A stretch of DNA of 64,000 nt from Micromonospora saelicesensis (GTDB taxonomy: Bacteria > Actinomycetota > Actinomycetes > Mycobacteriales > Micromonosporaceae), in NCBI RefSeq assembly GCF_900091575.1, contig NZ_FMCR01000004.1, positions 596,393 to 660,392 on the forward strand. Reading direction: 5' to 3'. The translations under genes were made by a program, and so were the position numbers. The notes beneath the pieces were generated by a model. That model searched no databases, had not been told where the DNA came from, and saw only the letters and a program-made list of their open reading frames with translations. Shown here one piece after another: positions 34,272 to 42,940 of the stretch (position 1 is its first letter; every line of letters starts with the position of its first letter).

Positions 34272-34928
34272 GTGAGAGTGCTGGTGGTCGAGGACGAGAA
34301 CGTGCTGGCGGACGCCATCGCCGAGTGGCTGCGTCGGGAGTCGTTCGCGGTCGACGTGGCGTACGACGGGGACGCCGCGTTGGAACGGCTCGGCGTCAAC
34401 GAGTACGCCGTGGTGGTCCTGGACCGGGACCTGCCGGTGGTGCACGGCGACGACGTGTGCCGGGCGATCGTGGACGCGGGCGGGGAGACCCGGGTGCTGA
34501 TGTTGACCGCGTCGGCGGCGGTCCGGGAACGGGTGGCGGGGTTGGCGCTCGGTGCCGACGACTACCTGACCAAGCCGTTCGCCCTGGTCGAGCTGTCGGC
34601 CCGGGTGCGCGCGCTGACCCGCCGGTCCCGCCCGGCGGCGCCGCCGACGCTGCGTCGCGCCGGCATCCAGCTCGACCCGGCCCGACACGAGGTACGCCGC
34701 GACGACCGGCACGTGGCGCTGTCCCGCAAGGAGTTCGCGGTGCTGGCCGAACTGCTGCGCGCCGACGGCGCGGTGGTCTCCGCCGAGGACCTGCTGGAAC
34801 GCGCGTGGGACGAGCACATCGACCCGTTCACCAACGTGGTCCGGGTGACCGTCATGAAGCTGCGCCGCAAACTCGGCGACCCGCCGGTGATCGAGACGGT
34901 CCCCGGGGCGGGGTACCAGATCCGATGA
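34272..34928 (+). CDS. OmpR-family response regulator
   Basis: A 218-aa regulator. The receiver domain (1-115) has the acidic pair in VVEDEN, the phosphoacceptor Asp51 in VLDRDLP, the Thr of LMLTAS and Lys of LTKPF; the C-terminal winged helix (about 125-215) ends VPGAGYQIR. Two GTG starts compete: 34272 gives the usual opening MRVLVVEDE but leaves one base to GGAGG; 34278 gives a seven-base spacing. The kinase gene overlaps its stop (ATGA). It is divergent from the lipoprotein-adaptor-ABC operon, its probable target, sharing the 130-bp gap. Confidence 0.93.
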   Translation: MRVLVVEDENVLADAIAEWLRRESFAVDVAYDGDAALERLGVNEYAVVVLDRDLPVVHGDDVCRAIVDAGGETRVLMLTASAAVRERVAGLALGADDYLTKPFALVELSARVRALTRRSRPAAPPTLRRAGIQLDPARHEVRRDDRHVALSRKEFAVLAELLRADGAVVSAEDLLERAWDEHIDPFTNVVRVTVMKLRRKLGDPPVIETVPGAGYQIR

Positions 34929-36079
34929 AACGCCTCACGATCCGCGCCCGGCTCACCCTCATCTACGGCGGGCTCTTCCTGTTGGCCGGCGTGGTCCTGC
35001 TCGCCGTCACGTACGTGCTGGTGGATCAGCGGATGCCGCAGCCGTTCGGGGTGAGCCTGCGCGACCTGCCGAAGACCGCCCCCACGACACCCAGCGGGCA
35101 GAACGTCGACAACCTGCGCGCCCTGTTGCAGGAGGTGCAGGACGAGGCGAAGCGCAACGCGTTGGAGTCGCTGCTCACCCAGGGCGGTATCGCGTTGATC
35201 GTCGTGTCGACGGTGGCGATCGCGTTCGGCTGGCTGCTCGCCGGTCGGGCGTTGCAGCCCCTGCTCCAGATCACCGGCACGGCCCGCCGGATCGCCGGCG
35301 CGGACACCGCCGGCCGTGGCCTGCACGAGCGGATCGCGCTCACCGGCCCTCCCGACGAGGTACGCGAACTCGCCGACACCTTCGACGAGATGCTGGAACG
35401 ACTGGATCGCTCCTTCGACGGGCAGCGCCGGTTCGTGGCGAACGCCTCGCACGAGCTGCGTACGCCGCTGGCGCTCAACCGCGCCCTGGTGGAGCTGGCG
35501 ATCACCCGCCCGGACGCGTCAGGGGAGACCCGGCGACTGGGTGAGTCGCTGTTGGCGGTCAACGAACGCCACGAGCGGCTGATCGACGGTCTGCTGACCC
35601 TGGCCGACTCGGAGAACGAGCTGACCGAGCGTACGCCGGTCGACCTGGCCGAGGTCTGTGCGCACACAACCGATCAGGCCGGGAAGCAGGCACCCGGCGT
35701 GCGGGTTCGGCGGGCCCTGGCCCCGGCACCCACCAGCGGCGACCCGGTGCTGTTGGAGCGGCTCACGTTCAACCTGGTGGAGAACGCGCTGCGGCACAAC
35801 CTGCCCGCTGACGGTTGGGTGGAGGTGCGCACCGGGCTGGTCGACGGCCGGCCCACCCTCACTGTGACCAACACCGGCCCGGTCATCCCCGGCTACGACG
35901 TCGAGACGATGTTTCAGCCCTTCCGTCGGCTGTCGCGGGAGCGGGTCGTCGGGGCGCGGGGCTTCGGGCTGGGGCTGTCCATCGTCCGCGCGGTGGCCCG
36001 GGCCCACGGCGGCACCGCCGAGGCGCAGCCCCGCCCGGACGGCGGTCTGATCGTCACGGTCACAGTGCCGCCGGCCTGA
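34925..36079 (+). CDS. sensor histidine kinase
   Basis: A 384-aa membrane kinase, partner of the regulator encoded just before it. Two N-terminal helices (about 11-34 and 86-107) enclose an extracytoplasmic loop of some 50 residues; a HAMP domain follows (AGRALQPLLQITGTARRI). The H box NASHELRTPLAL gives phosphorylated His176. The N box reads NLVENALRHN and the G boxes FGLGLSIVRAVARAHGG; the ATP-binding domain is complete. The short sensor loop resembles kinases that monitor their own ABC transporter or membrane stress; that is inference. Confidence 0.94.
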   Translation: MKRLTIRARLTLIYGGLFLLAGVVLLAVTYVLVDQRMPQPFGVSLRDLPKTAPTTPSGQNVDNLRALLQEVQDEAKRNALESLLTQGGIALIVVSTVAIAFGWLLAGRALQPLLQITGTARRIAGADTAGRGLHERIALTGPPDEVRELADTFDEMLERLDRSFDGQRRFVANASHELRTPLALNRALVELAITRPDASGETRRLGESLLAVNERHERLIDGLLTLADSENELTERTPVDLAEVCAHTTDQAGKQAPGVRVRRALAPAPTSGDPVLLERLTFNLVENALRHNLPADGWVEVRTGLVDGRPTLTVTNTGPVIPGYDVETMFQPFRRLSRERVVGARGFGLGLSIVRAVARAHGGTAEAQPRPDGGLIVTVTVPPA

Positions 36080-36093
36080 CCGGCGACCCGGCC

Positions 36094-36696
36094 TCAGCGG
36101 AAGAACGCGCGCAGGACGGTGGCGGTCTCGGCCTCCAGCACCCCGCCGTAGACCTCGGGGCGGTGGTTGAGCCGGCGGTCCCGCAGCACGTCCCAGAGTG
36201 ATCCGGCCGCGCCGGTCTTGGGCTCCCACGCGCCGAACACGACCGTGGAGACCCGGGCCAGCACCAGCGCCCCGGCGCACATGGTGCACGGTTCGAGGGT
36301 GACCACCAGGGTGCAGCCGTCCAGCCGCCACCGGCCGGTGCGCTCGGCGCCCCGCCGCAGGGCCAGCACCTCGGCGTGGGCGGTGGGGTCACCGGTCAGC
36401 TCGCGCTCGTTGCGTCCGGTGGCCAACTCGGTGCCGTCCGGCCCGTAGAGCACGGCCCCCACCGGCACGTCGTCGACGTCGGTGCTGACCGTGTCGTCGA
36501 CTGGTGGGCCGGCGACGGCGATCTCCAGGGCGCGGCGCATCCACAGTTCGTGCCGCTGTCGTCGGCCGACCTCGCCCAGGTCGGCCAGGCCCTCGTGGGC
36601 GCCGGGCCCGGCGCGGTCCACCGCGCCGGGGGTCGGCTGCCCCGGTCGGATCGACTCCAGCGACGGATCGGTGGCGTCGGCCGGCTCAGACCTCAC
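36094..36696 (-). CDS. tadA: tRNA-specific adenosine deaminase
   Basis: A 200-aa zinc enzyme that converts A34 to inosine in tRNA-Arg(ACG). The zinc ligands are in T-A-H-A-E-V and E-P-C-T-M-C-A-G-A-L, with the catalytic Glu in H-A-E. The catalytic domain begins around residue 45; the first 45 residues are a Pro/Gly/Ala-rich extension not seen in most TadA. The GTG start at 36694-36696 has GAGGAG four bases upstream and overlaps the gene before it by 11 bases, which supports the long form, but an internal start at ATG near residue 53 cannot be excluded. It forms an operon with the deaminase-associated gene. Confidence 0.93.
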   Translation of the reverse strand: MRSEPADATDPSLESIRPGQPTPGAVDRAGPGAHEGLADLGEVGRRQRHELWMRRALEIAVAGPPVDDTVSTDVDDVPVGAVLYGPDGTELATGRNERELTGDPTAHAEVLALRRGAERTGRWRLDGCTLVVTLEPCTMCAGALVLARVSTVVFGAWEPKTGAAGSLWDVLRDRRLNHRPEVYGGVLEAETATVLRAFFR

Positions 36697-37213
36697 GCAG
36701 CTCCTCGACCTCGTCGGCGCAGCCGAGCACCTGGCAGATCTCGGCGGTGACGTCCGCCGGCATCATCCCCTCGTGGGTGCAGAGGGTCAGCAGCTTCTGC
36801 GCGGAGATGCCCAGGTTGGCCAGCAGGTCGGCCTCACCGACCGGGTCGGCCTCCGGGTCGACGACGGGCTGCTCGCTCTCCTCGTCACCGGTGCTCACCG
36901 GGCGTGGCTCGTCGTCACCGTCGAGCCCGGTGACCGAGGTCTTCAGGTCACCGACCAGCAGTGCCCCGAGCTGCGACTCCTCGGCGAACGCGGAGTCCGA
37001 ACCGAACACGCGCAGGTCCTCGCCCTCGTCGAGGCGCAGAATCACCAGGTACGCGTCGTCGGCCTCGACGAAGAGCAGCGACACGTCGGCCTCCTGGTCG
37101 ACGTCACGCAGCCGGTCGGCAACCTCGTCGATGTCGGTGGCGCCACGCAGGCTGACCTCGGCGGCGGTCCAGCCACTGTCGTCGCGCACCACGGCCGCAG
37201 CGAAGTACGACAC
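36686..37213 (-). CDS. tRNA adenosine deaminase-associated protein
   Basis: A 175-aa cytosolic acidic protein found next to tadA in actinobacteria. It opens with YFAAAVVRDDSGWTAAEV, has an acidic middle (EGEDLRVFGSDSAF) and a helical end with LLTLCTHEGMMPADV. Function is unknown; it is named only from its constant gene neighbour. The GTG start at 37211-37213 follows a G6 run. It overlaps tadA by 11 bases. Pro/Glu/Asp-rich linkers make it look partly disordered. Confidence 0.85.
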   Translation of the reverse strand: MSYFAAAVVRDDSGWTAAEVSLRGATDIDEVADRLRDVDQEADVSLLFVEADDAYLVILRLDEGEDLRVFGSDSAFAEESQLGALLVGDLKTSVTGLDGDDEPRPVSTGDEESEQPVVDPEADPVGEADLLANLGISAQKLLTLCTHEGMMPADVTAEICQVLGCADEVEELREV

Positions 37214-37330
37214 GGTCCCCCCAATAGCCCTCGACACAGCGTCGACTCGTTACGCGTGCACGTTAGCCGGTCGGGTCGGCACGCGACCCGTCAACGCCCC
37301 GAAGGGCGGGTCATTCCTGACAAAGTCGGA

Positions 37331-37498
37331 TCAGCCGACGACTCGACGGCGGGTGGCGATGAGTTGGCGCAGACGCTCGGTGCGCTGCCGCTGCGGTCGG
37401 CTGCGCTGGCGGACCGCCCGGGCGCCCGCCAACTCGGCCAGCAACTGCAGTCGACGGCGATTGCGATCGGGATCCTGCCGGGGAGTGGTCCAGGCCAT
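37331..37498 (-). CDS. small basic hypothetical protein
   Basis: A 55-aa strongly basic helix-rich protein (13 Arg), with the regular pattern RNRRRLQLLAELAGARAV. I do not recognise it. The ATG at 37496-37498 has no good ribosome site, and the ORF is short, so it is only probable. It lies between tadA-associated and membrane protein genes on the same strand; a small conserved role such as a nucleic acid-binding peptide is possible. Confidence 0.45.
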   Translation of the reverse strand: MAWTTPRQDPDRNRRRLQLLAELAGARAVRQRSRPQRQRTERLRQLIATRRRVVG

Positions 37499-37609
37499 AG
37501 TCCCGAGCGTGCCGAGTCTCGGCGGCCACGTCAAGACGGCGTTCGCTACGCAGCCAACCGGGCACACGGTGCAGTCACCGAGCGCCGTTTCGGAGCCCGT
37601 CCGTGCCGG

Positions 37610-37999
37610 TCACCACAGCGGCCAGTCACCACTGGTGGCCCAGCGGACCGCCACCACGGCGGCCGCGATGCTCCAACCACCCGCCGTGACGATGGCGACC
37701 CCGGTGGCCACCCCTCGGTCGCCGTAGCGGACCAGCACCAGGGCGGTGACCCAGGCCAGCAGGCCGGCGAACACCGTCCACCACGCGTAGCTGGTCACGT
37801 CGGTGCCGAGCAGGCCGAACAGCAGCAGCCAACCGGCCGCCGCGCCACCACCGGAGGCGACACCACCGCCGGTGACCGGGTGCGGCTCGCGGTAGGTGGG
37901 CCGCATCGGTGGCCCGGAGGGGAAGAGACCCGAGGGGGTACGCGGCACCGGGCGGACGGCACCGAAATCCGGGCCAGGGTCGGGTCGGGCAATGGTCAC
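37610..37999 (-). CDS. small hypothetical membrane protein
   Basis: A 129-aa protein with a Pro-rich cytoplasmic N-terminus (about 1-45), then three predicted membrane helices (about 54-66, 71-90 and 98-117) and a short tail ending DWPLW. No family is recognised. The GTG start at 37997-37999 has GGGAGGG eight bases upstream, strong support for expression. It is divergent from the M23 peptidase gene, with 64 bp between starts. Confidence 0.7.
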   Translation of the reverse strand: MTIARPDPGPDFGAVRPVPRTPSGLFPSGPPMRPTYREPHPVTGGGVASGGGAAAGWLLLFGLLGTDVTSYAWWTVFAGLLAWVTALVLVRYGDRGVATGVAIVTAGGWSIAAAVVAVRWATSGDWPLW

Positions 38000-38063
38000 C
38001 GTCGCTGCCCTCCCTCACGCGTGCCGCTCGTGCCCACGGTACCGGCTCTGCCAGGATGACCGG

Positions 38064-38825
38064 ATGTCCTCGCCGACGATCAGCCGCCGCGCTCGTCCGG
38101 CGTACCCGATCCTGCTGCTGCTCGCCCCGGTGCTGGCCGCCGGCTGTGCGACCACCCGGCCGGGGGTGCCCGACGGCGCCGCGCCGACGGCGCCTTCGGT
38201 CTGGGCGACCGCCGAGCAGCCGGCGTCGCAGCCGCCCACGCCGGCGGCGACCGACCCGAGCGCCCCGGCGCCGTCGTCGGCCGGGCCGTCGGCGACGGCA
38301 CCCCGCGCCGGGCTGAAGCACGTCTTTCCGGTACGCGCCGACGACGTCGACTATCACCCGACGCACGGGGCGTACCCGGCGACGGACCTTTTCGCCGACT
38401 GCGGCGAGCCGTTCGTGGCGGTGACCGACGGGACGGTGCTGGAGGTGAGCCGCGTGGACCGGTACCGCAAGCGTGGGCCACAGGGCCCGGACAACGGCGG
38501 TCTGTCGGTCGCCCTGCTCGGTGACGACGGGGTGCGCTACTACGGCTCGCACCTGAGCGTCGTGACCAGCGGAGTCGACGCCGGGGTGCGGGTCCGCGCC
38601 GGGCAGCAGCTCGGCAAGGTGGGCCGCACCGGCAACGCGAACAACGTGTGTCATGTGCACTTCGGCATCTCGCCGGCGTGCGCGGGCAAGGACGGCTGGT
38701 GGATCCGGCGCGGGGTGATCTGGCCGGCGCGTTACCTGGACTCCTGGCGGCGCGGCGGCAACCGGGAGCCGGCCGCCGAGGTCACCGCGTGGCAACGCAA
38801 GCACGGCTGCCCGAAGGCGCCCTGA
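38064..38825 (+). CDS. M23-family peptidase lipoprotein
   Basis: A 253-aa exported lipoprotein; the signal ends in lipobox L-A-A-G-C (Cys30 or so), then a Pro/Ala/Thr-rich linker to about residue 90. The C-terminal domain is LytM/M23: the first zinc motif is HPTHGAYPATD (H-x-x-x-x-x-x-x-D type), the second is H-V-H in CHVHFGIS. It probably cuts peptidoglycan stem peptides or acts as an LytM regulator. The spacing of zinc ligands is complete, so it is likely active. The following PHP gene starts one base after its stop. A CAGGAT hexamer lies six bases before the ATG. Confidence 0.85.
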   Translation: MSSPTISRRARPAYPILLLLAPVLAAGCATTRPGVPDGAAPTAPSVWATAEQPASQPPTPAATDPSAPAPSSAGPSATAPRAGLKHVFPVRADDVDYHPTHGAYPATDLFADCGEPFVAVTDGTVLEVSRVDRYRKRGPQGPDNGGLSVALLGDDGVRYYGSHLSVVTSGVDAGVRVRAGQQLGKVGRTGNANNVCHVHFGISPACAGKDGWWIRRGVIWPARYLDSWRRGGNREPAAEVTAWQRKHGCPKAP

Positions 38826-38826
38826 C

Positions 38827-39900
38827 ATGGCTCGCGCGAGAGATCCCATCGCCGACCTGCGCCGGATCGCGTTCCTGCTGGAACGGGCGAACGAGGCCAC
38901 CTACCGGGTACGCGCGTTCCGGTCGGCGGCGAAGGCGTTGGCCGGCCTGCCCGCGGCCGAGCTGACCGAACGGGCCGGCAATGGCACGCTCACCGAACTG
39001 GCCGGTGTCGGTGACGTCACGGCCCGCTGCGTGGCGGAGTCCCTCGCCGGTGAGGAACCGGTCTACCTCCGCCGGCTGGTGGCGACCGAGGGCAGCGACC
39101 TGGACGCCGAGGCCACGGCGCTCCGCGCCGCCCTGCGCGGCGACTGTCACACCCACTCGGACTGGTCCGACGGCGGCTCGCCCATCGAGGAGATGGCGCT
39201 GGCCGCTGTTGAGTTGGGCCACGAGTACCTGGTGCTGACCGACCATTCGCCCCGGCTGACGGTGGCCCGGGGGCTGACCGCGGAGCGGCTACGCCGGCAG
39301 CTCGACCACGTGGCGCAGGTCAACGCGGCGCTGCCCGAGGGTTTCCGGATCCTCACCGGGATCGAGGTGGACATCCTCGCCGACGGCTCCCTGGACCAGG
39401 ACGACGACCTGCTGGCGCGGCTCGACGTGGTGGTCGGCTCGGTGCACAGCGGCCTGAAGGACGAGCGGTCGAAGATGACCCGGCGCATGCTGAAGGCGGT
39501 TGCCAACCCGCACCTGGACATCCTCGGTCACGTCACCGGCCGGATGGTGTCGTCCCGCCCGGCCGGGGTGACCGGCCCGGGCGATCGGGGGCACCGCGCG
39601 CGTACCCGGGCGGAGAGTGACTTCGACGCGGACGCCGTCTTCGCCGCCTGCGCCGAGCACGACACCGCCGTCGAGATCAACTCTCGGCCGGAGCGACAGG
39701 ACCCGCCGAAGCGCCTGATCCGCCGCGCCCTGGAGGCTGGCTGCCGGTTCGCCGTCAACACCGACGCGCACGCGCCCGGCCAACTCGACTGGCAACGATT
39801 CGGCTGTGAACGCGCCGCCCTCTGCGGCGTCCCCGCCGACCGCGTGATCAACACCTGGTCGGCAGAGCAACTGGTGGCCTGGACGCACGACCGCACCTGA
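38827..39900 (+). CDS. helix-hairpin-helix and PHP domain metal-dependent hydrolase
   Basis: A 357-aa cytosolic protein shaped like the C-terminal half of bacterial PolX. The N-terminal 95 residues are an HhH region (LAGLPAAELTERAGNGTL, LAGVGDVTARCV). The PHP domain starts at DCHTHSDWSDG (His108, His110 metal ligands) and continues with LTDHSPRLTV, GIEVDIL, VVGSVHSG, and NTDAHAPGQL, so all metal-binding motifs are present. The polymerase part of PolX is absent. The role may be 3'-5' nuclease or phosphoesterase, as in other stand-alone members. It follows the M23 gene with a 1-base gap. Confidence 0.88.
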   Translation: MARARDPIADLRRIAFLLERANEATYRVRAFRSAAKALAGLPAAELTERAGNGTLTELAGVGDVTARCVAESLAGEEPVYLRRLVATEGSDLDAEATALRAALRGDCHTHSDWSDGGSPIEEMALAAVELGHEYLVLTDHSPRLTVARGLTAERLRRQLDHVAQVNAALPEGFRILTGIEVDILADGSLDQDDDLLARLDVVVGSVHSGLKDERSKMTRRMLKAVANPHLDILGHVTGRMVSSRPAGVTGPGDRGHRARTRAESDFDADAVFAACAEHDTAVEINSRPERQDPPKRLIRRALEAGCRFAVNTDAHAPGQLDWQRFGCERAALCGVPADRVINTWSAEQLVAWTHDRT

Positions 39901-39916
39901 CCAGCCTTCCGGCGCT

Positions 39917-39991
39917 GATCCACTCGCGTTCCTTGAAGTCGGGCTGTTCCGGTCCGCCGGACATCCCGACTTCAAGAAAACCGAGTCGATC
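39917..39991. repeat. dispersed palindromic intergenic repeat, copy 2
   Basis: Outer arms GATCCACTCG (39917-39926) and CGAGTCGATC (39982-39991) enclose TTCCTTGAAGTCGGG and its partner CCCGACTTCAAGAAAA, with an inner TCCGG/CCGGA turn. It lies between the convergent PHP and EamA genes, where it can serve as terminator for both. It shares the outer half site with the element at 15280-15358. Confidence 0.65.
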
Positions 39992-40016
39992 GCGCGCCGG
40001 ATCGAGCGGTGGTCTG

Positions 40017-40997
40017 TCAGCGGCGGGCGGGTTCGGCGGCGGGTGTGGCGGGAGCACCGACGCCGACGACCGGGCTGCTCCGGCGGCGACTGAACATCCC
40101 CTGCGAGACCGCGACCCCGAGCAGCACGATCAACGCGCCGACCGGTTGGTGCCAGTTGAGTCGTTCGTCGAGCGCCAGGGCACCGATCAGCACCGCGAAG
40201 ATCGGAATCAGGTACGTGACGGTGGACGCGGTGCTCGCGCCGGCCACCCGGATGTTGCGCATGTTGATCACGAACGCGAGCCCGGTGCCGAGCGCGCCGA
40301 GGGTCAGCACACTTGCCACCACCCCCGCCGACAGTTCGGTGGGCAGCGGCGGCAGGCCGGCGACGAAGGGGGCGACGATGGCCAGCTGCGCGGCGGCGAG
40401 CAGCAGTTGCGCCGTGGAGAGCGACAGACCCGAGTACGAACTGCCGGCGACGAACCGCTTCTGGTACGGGATGGCCACGCCGTAGCAGGCAGCCGCACCG
40501 AAGCACATGAGCTGCCCGGTGAAGTGCGCCCCGCCGATGCCCTCCCAGACCCCGAGCACCACCAGCACCCCGACGAAGCCCAGCCCGAGCCCGACCGCAC
40601 GGCGCACTGTGAGCCGCTCGGTGCGGAAGACCAGCACCGCCAGCGGCAGCACGATCAACGGCGTGGTGGCGTTCCAGATGCCGGCCAGCATCGACTCGAC
40701 CCGCTGCTCGCCGTAGCCGAAGAGGGTGAACGGCACTGCCACGCCGAAGGCGGCGACGACGGTCAGGTGCGCCCAGACCCGGGGCTCGCGGGGCAGCCGG
40801 TCGCGCAGCACGGCGAGGACCACCAGCAGCGTCAACGCGCCGGCGACGACCCGGTAGAGGGTGAGTTGGACCGGGTGCAGCTCGGCCACCCCGACCTTGA
40901 TGAAGAGAAAGCTGGAACCCCAGATCGCGGCGAGGGCGACAAAGCCGGGCAGCCAGGCGCGGACCGGCGCTTTGTCAGGAGTGGTATCGGTGGTCAC
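40017..40997 (-). CDS. EamA/RhaT-type (DMT superfamily) exporter
   Basis: A 326-aa integral membrane protein with two EamA repeats, five helices each. Helix 1 holds the family pattern ALAAIWGSSFLFIKVGV; the second repeat begins GQLMCFGAAACYGVAIPYQKRFV. Such proteins export amino acids or other metabolites; the substrate is unknown. The GTG start at 40995-40997 opens just before helix 1, but it has no well-placed ribosome site. A TACGGT hexamer about 20 bases upstream may be its -10, giving a short leader. The C-terminus is Pro/Ala-rich. Confidence 0.9.
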   Translation of the reverse strand: MTTDTTPDKAPVRAWLPGFVALAAIWGSSFLFIKVGVAELHPVQLTLYRVVAGALTLLVVLAVLRDRLPREPRVWAHLTVVAAFGVAVPFTLFGYGEQRVESMLAGIWNATTPLIVLPLAVLVFRTERLTVRRAVGLGLGFVGVLVVLGVWEGIGGAHFTGQLMCFGAAACYGVAIPYQKRFVAGSSYSGLSLSTAQLLLAAAQLAIVAPFVAGLPPLPTELSAGVVASVLTLGALGTGLAFVINMRNIRVAGASTASTVTYLIPIFAVLIGALALDERLNWHQPVGALIVLLGVAVSQGMFSRRRSSPVVGVGAPATPAAEPARR

Positions 40998-41115
40998 CCC
41001 TGACACTCTGCCGCAACCGTACGACAAAGTCGCGCGCCTTTCGGCCGTCACGCCGTGCCTGAACCCGCAGGTCCAACACGACAAACGTCGGCGACACAGG
41101 GGTGGGGTGGTCACG

Positions 41116-41121
41116 TAGGGT
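41116..41121 (+). promoter_or_regulatory. -10 element of leaderless DUF885 gene
   Basis: TAGGGT lies exactly 6 bases before the GTG at 41128, and no Shine-Dalgarno sequence is present. Transcription should therefore start at the initiation codon. The spacing equals that of three other genes in the window. Confidence 0.55.
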
Positions 41122-41127
41122 CGCAGC

Positions 41128-42798
41128 GTGGGACGAATTGATGAACTCGCCAACCGTTACGTGGCCGAGTGGGCGCCGTTGAGCCCCACCGGCGCGACCT
41201 TCGTCGGCATCGCCGGCCATGACGACCAGCTCGACGACCTCTCACCCAACGGCTACGGGGCGCGCGCGGACCTCACCCGCCGGACCCTCGCCGAGTTGGA
41301 GGTGACCGAGCCGGAGACCGAATCGGAACGGACCGCCAAGGAGGCCATGCAGGAACGGCTCGGCCTGGATCTCGCCCGGTACGACGCCGGCGAGGTGACC
41401 AGCGAGGTCAGCGTCATCACCAGCGGGCTGCACGAGATCCGCATGGTGTTCGACCTGATGCCCACCGCGACCAGCGACGACCAGGCCAACATCGCCGCCC
41501 GCCTCAACGGCTTCGGCGCCGCACTGGAGGGCTACAAGACCACCCTGCGTGAGGCTCTCGCCGCCGGTGAGGTCAGCTCGAAGGTGCAGCTGGTAGAGGT
41601 GGCCAAGCAGTGCGACATCTGGGTCGACCCGACCGGTGACAACTTCTTCCACGGGCTGGTCGAGCGGCTCGGGGCGGAGGGCACGCTCGGCTCGGAGCTG
41701 CGTCGGGGTGCGGCGGCGGCGACCGCGGCGACCGCCGAGTTCGGCCAGTTCCTGCGTACCGAGCTGGCCCCGCACGGGCGGGACAAGCAAGCCGCCGGCC
41801 GCGAGCGCTACGAGCTCGCCTCGCAGTACTTCCTCGGCGCCAAGGTCGACCTCGACGAGACGTACGCCTGGGGCTTCGCGGAGTTGGCCCGCCTGGAGGC
41901 GGAGATGCGGGTCGTGGCGGGGCGCATCGCCGGCTCCGGTGCCAGCGTCGACGAGGCCGTGGCCAAGTTGGACGCCGACCCGGCCCGGACCATCCAGGGC
42001 AAGGAGGCGTTCCGGGACTGGATGCAGGCGCTGGCCGACAAGGCGATCACCGAGCTGCACGGCACCCACTTCGACATCCCGGAGCAGGTCCGCCGCATCG
42101 AGTGCTGCCTCGCACCGACCAGTGACGGTGCCATCTACTACACCGGCCCGAGTGAGGACTTCTCCCGCCCGGGTCGGATGTGGTGGGCGGTGCCGCAGGG
42201 CATCAGCGACTTCTCCACCTGGCGAGAGGTGACCACGGTCTACCACGAGGGCGTGCCGGGTCACCATCTCCAGGTGGCGCAGACCGCCGTCCGGGCCGAC
42301 CTGCTCAACCGCTGGCAGCGGCTGCTCTGCTGGGTCTCCGGGCACGGTGAGGGCTGGGCGCTCTACTCGGAGCGGCTGATGGACGAGCTTGGTTACCTGG
42401 AGGACCCGGGCGACAAGCTGGGCATGCTCGACGGCCAGGCGATGCGCGCGGCACGGGTGATCGTGGACATCGGCATGCACCTGGAGCTGGAGATCCCGAA
42501 GGACAATCCGTTCGGTTTCCACCCGGGCGAGCGGTGGACGCCCGAGCTGGGCTGGGAGTTCATGCGGGCGCACTGCCGGGTTCCGGACGAGAACCTGCGC
42601 TTCGAGCTGAACCGCTACCTGGGTTGGCCGGGGCAGGCGCCGTCGTACAAGGTGGGTGAGCGGATCTGGCTCCAGGCCCGCGAGGACGCCAAGGCCCGCA
42701 AGGGCGCCGATTTCGACCTGCGGGAGTTCCACCGGCAGGCGTTGGACCTGGGTGCGCTGGGTCTCGACCCGCTGCGCCGGGCGCTGGCCCGGCTCTGA
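41128..42798 (+). CDS. DUF885 family metallopeptidase-like protein
   Basis: A 556-aa cytosolic protein. The zinc-binding motif is HEGVPGHH (His373, Glu374, His379, His380), the variant HExxxGHH of the DUF885 / M3-like group, with a further Glu in GEGWALYSE some 35 residues on. Most of the protein is helical, as in thermolysin-fold peptidases. The frame is long and codon use matches the genome. Function in actinomycetes is not established; a role in peptide turnover is likely. The GTG start is supported by the leaderless -10 six bases upstream. Confidence 0.88.
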   Translation: MGRIDELANRYVAEWAPLSPTGATFVGIAGHDDQLDDLSPNGYGARADLTRRTLAELEVTEPETESERTAKEAMQERLGLDLARYDAGEVTSEVSVITSGLHEIRMVFDLMPTATSDDQANIAARLNGFGAALEGYKTTLREALAAGEVSSKVQLVEVAKQCDIWVDPTGDNFFHGLVERLGAEGTLGSELRRGAAAATAATAEFGQFLRTELAPHGRDKQAAGRERYELASQYFLGAKVDLDETYAWGFAELARLEAEMRVVAGRIAGSGASVDEAVAKLDADPARTIQGKEAFRDWMQALADKAITELHGTHFDIPEQVRRIECCLAPTSDGAIYYTGPSEDFSRPGRMWWAVPQGISDFSTWREVTTVYHEGVPGHHLQVAQTAVRADLLNRWQRLLCWVSGHGEGWALYSERLMDELGYLEDPGDKLGMLDGQAMRAARVIVDIGMHLELEIPKDNPFGFHPGERWTPELGWEFMRAHCRVPDENLRFELNRYLGWPGQAPSYKVGERIWLQAREDAKARKGADFDLREFHRQALDLGALGLDPLRRALARL

Positions 42799-42890
42799 CC
42801 GGCGGTGGCTGCGCGCGCCCGACGGTACGACGAGTCCGTCGCCGCGCGCGGCCACGCCCCGAGCCGAAGCTGCTCGCGCAACCGGACGCC

Positions 42891-42940
42891 GAGGCCGCTC
42901 TGCGGCTGTGCGCCCGAGGCCGCTCTGCGGCTGTGCGCTC
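42891..42940. repeat. 25-bp tandem duplication
   Basis: GAGGCCGCTCTGCGGCTGTG plus CGCCC is present at 42891-42915 and repeated at 42916-42938 with the last two bases changed. Each copy also has internal palindromy (GCCGCTCTGCGGC). It abuts the stop codon of the DUF6114 gene and may act as its terminator. Confidence 0.65.
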
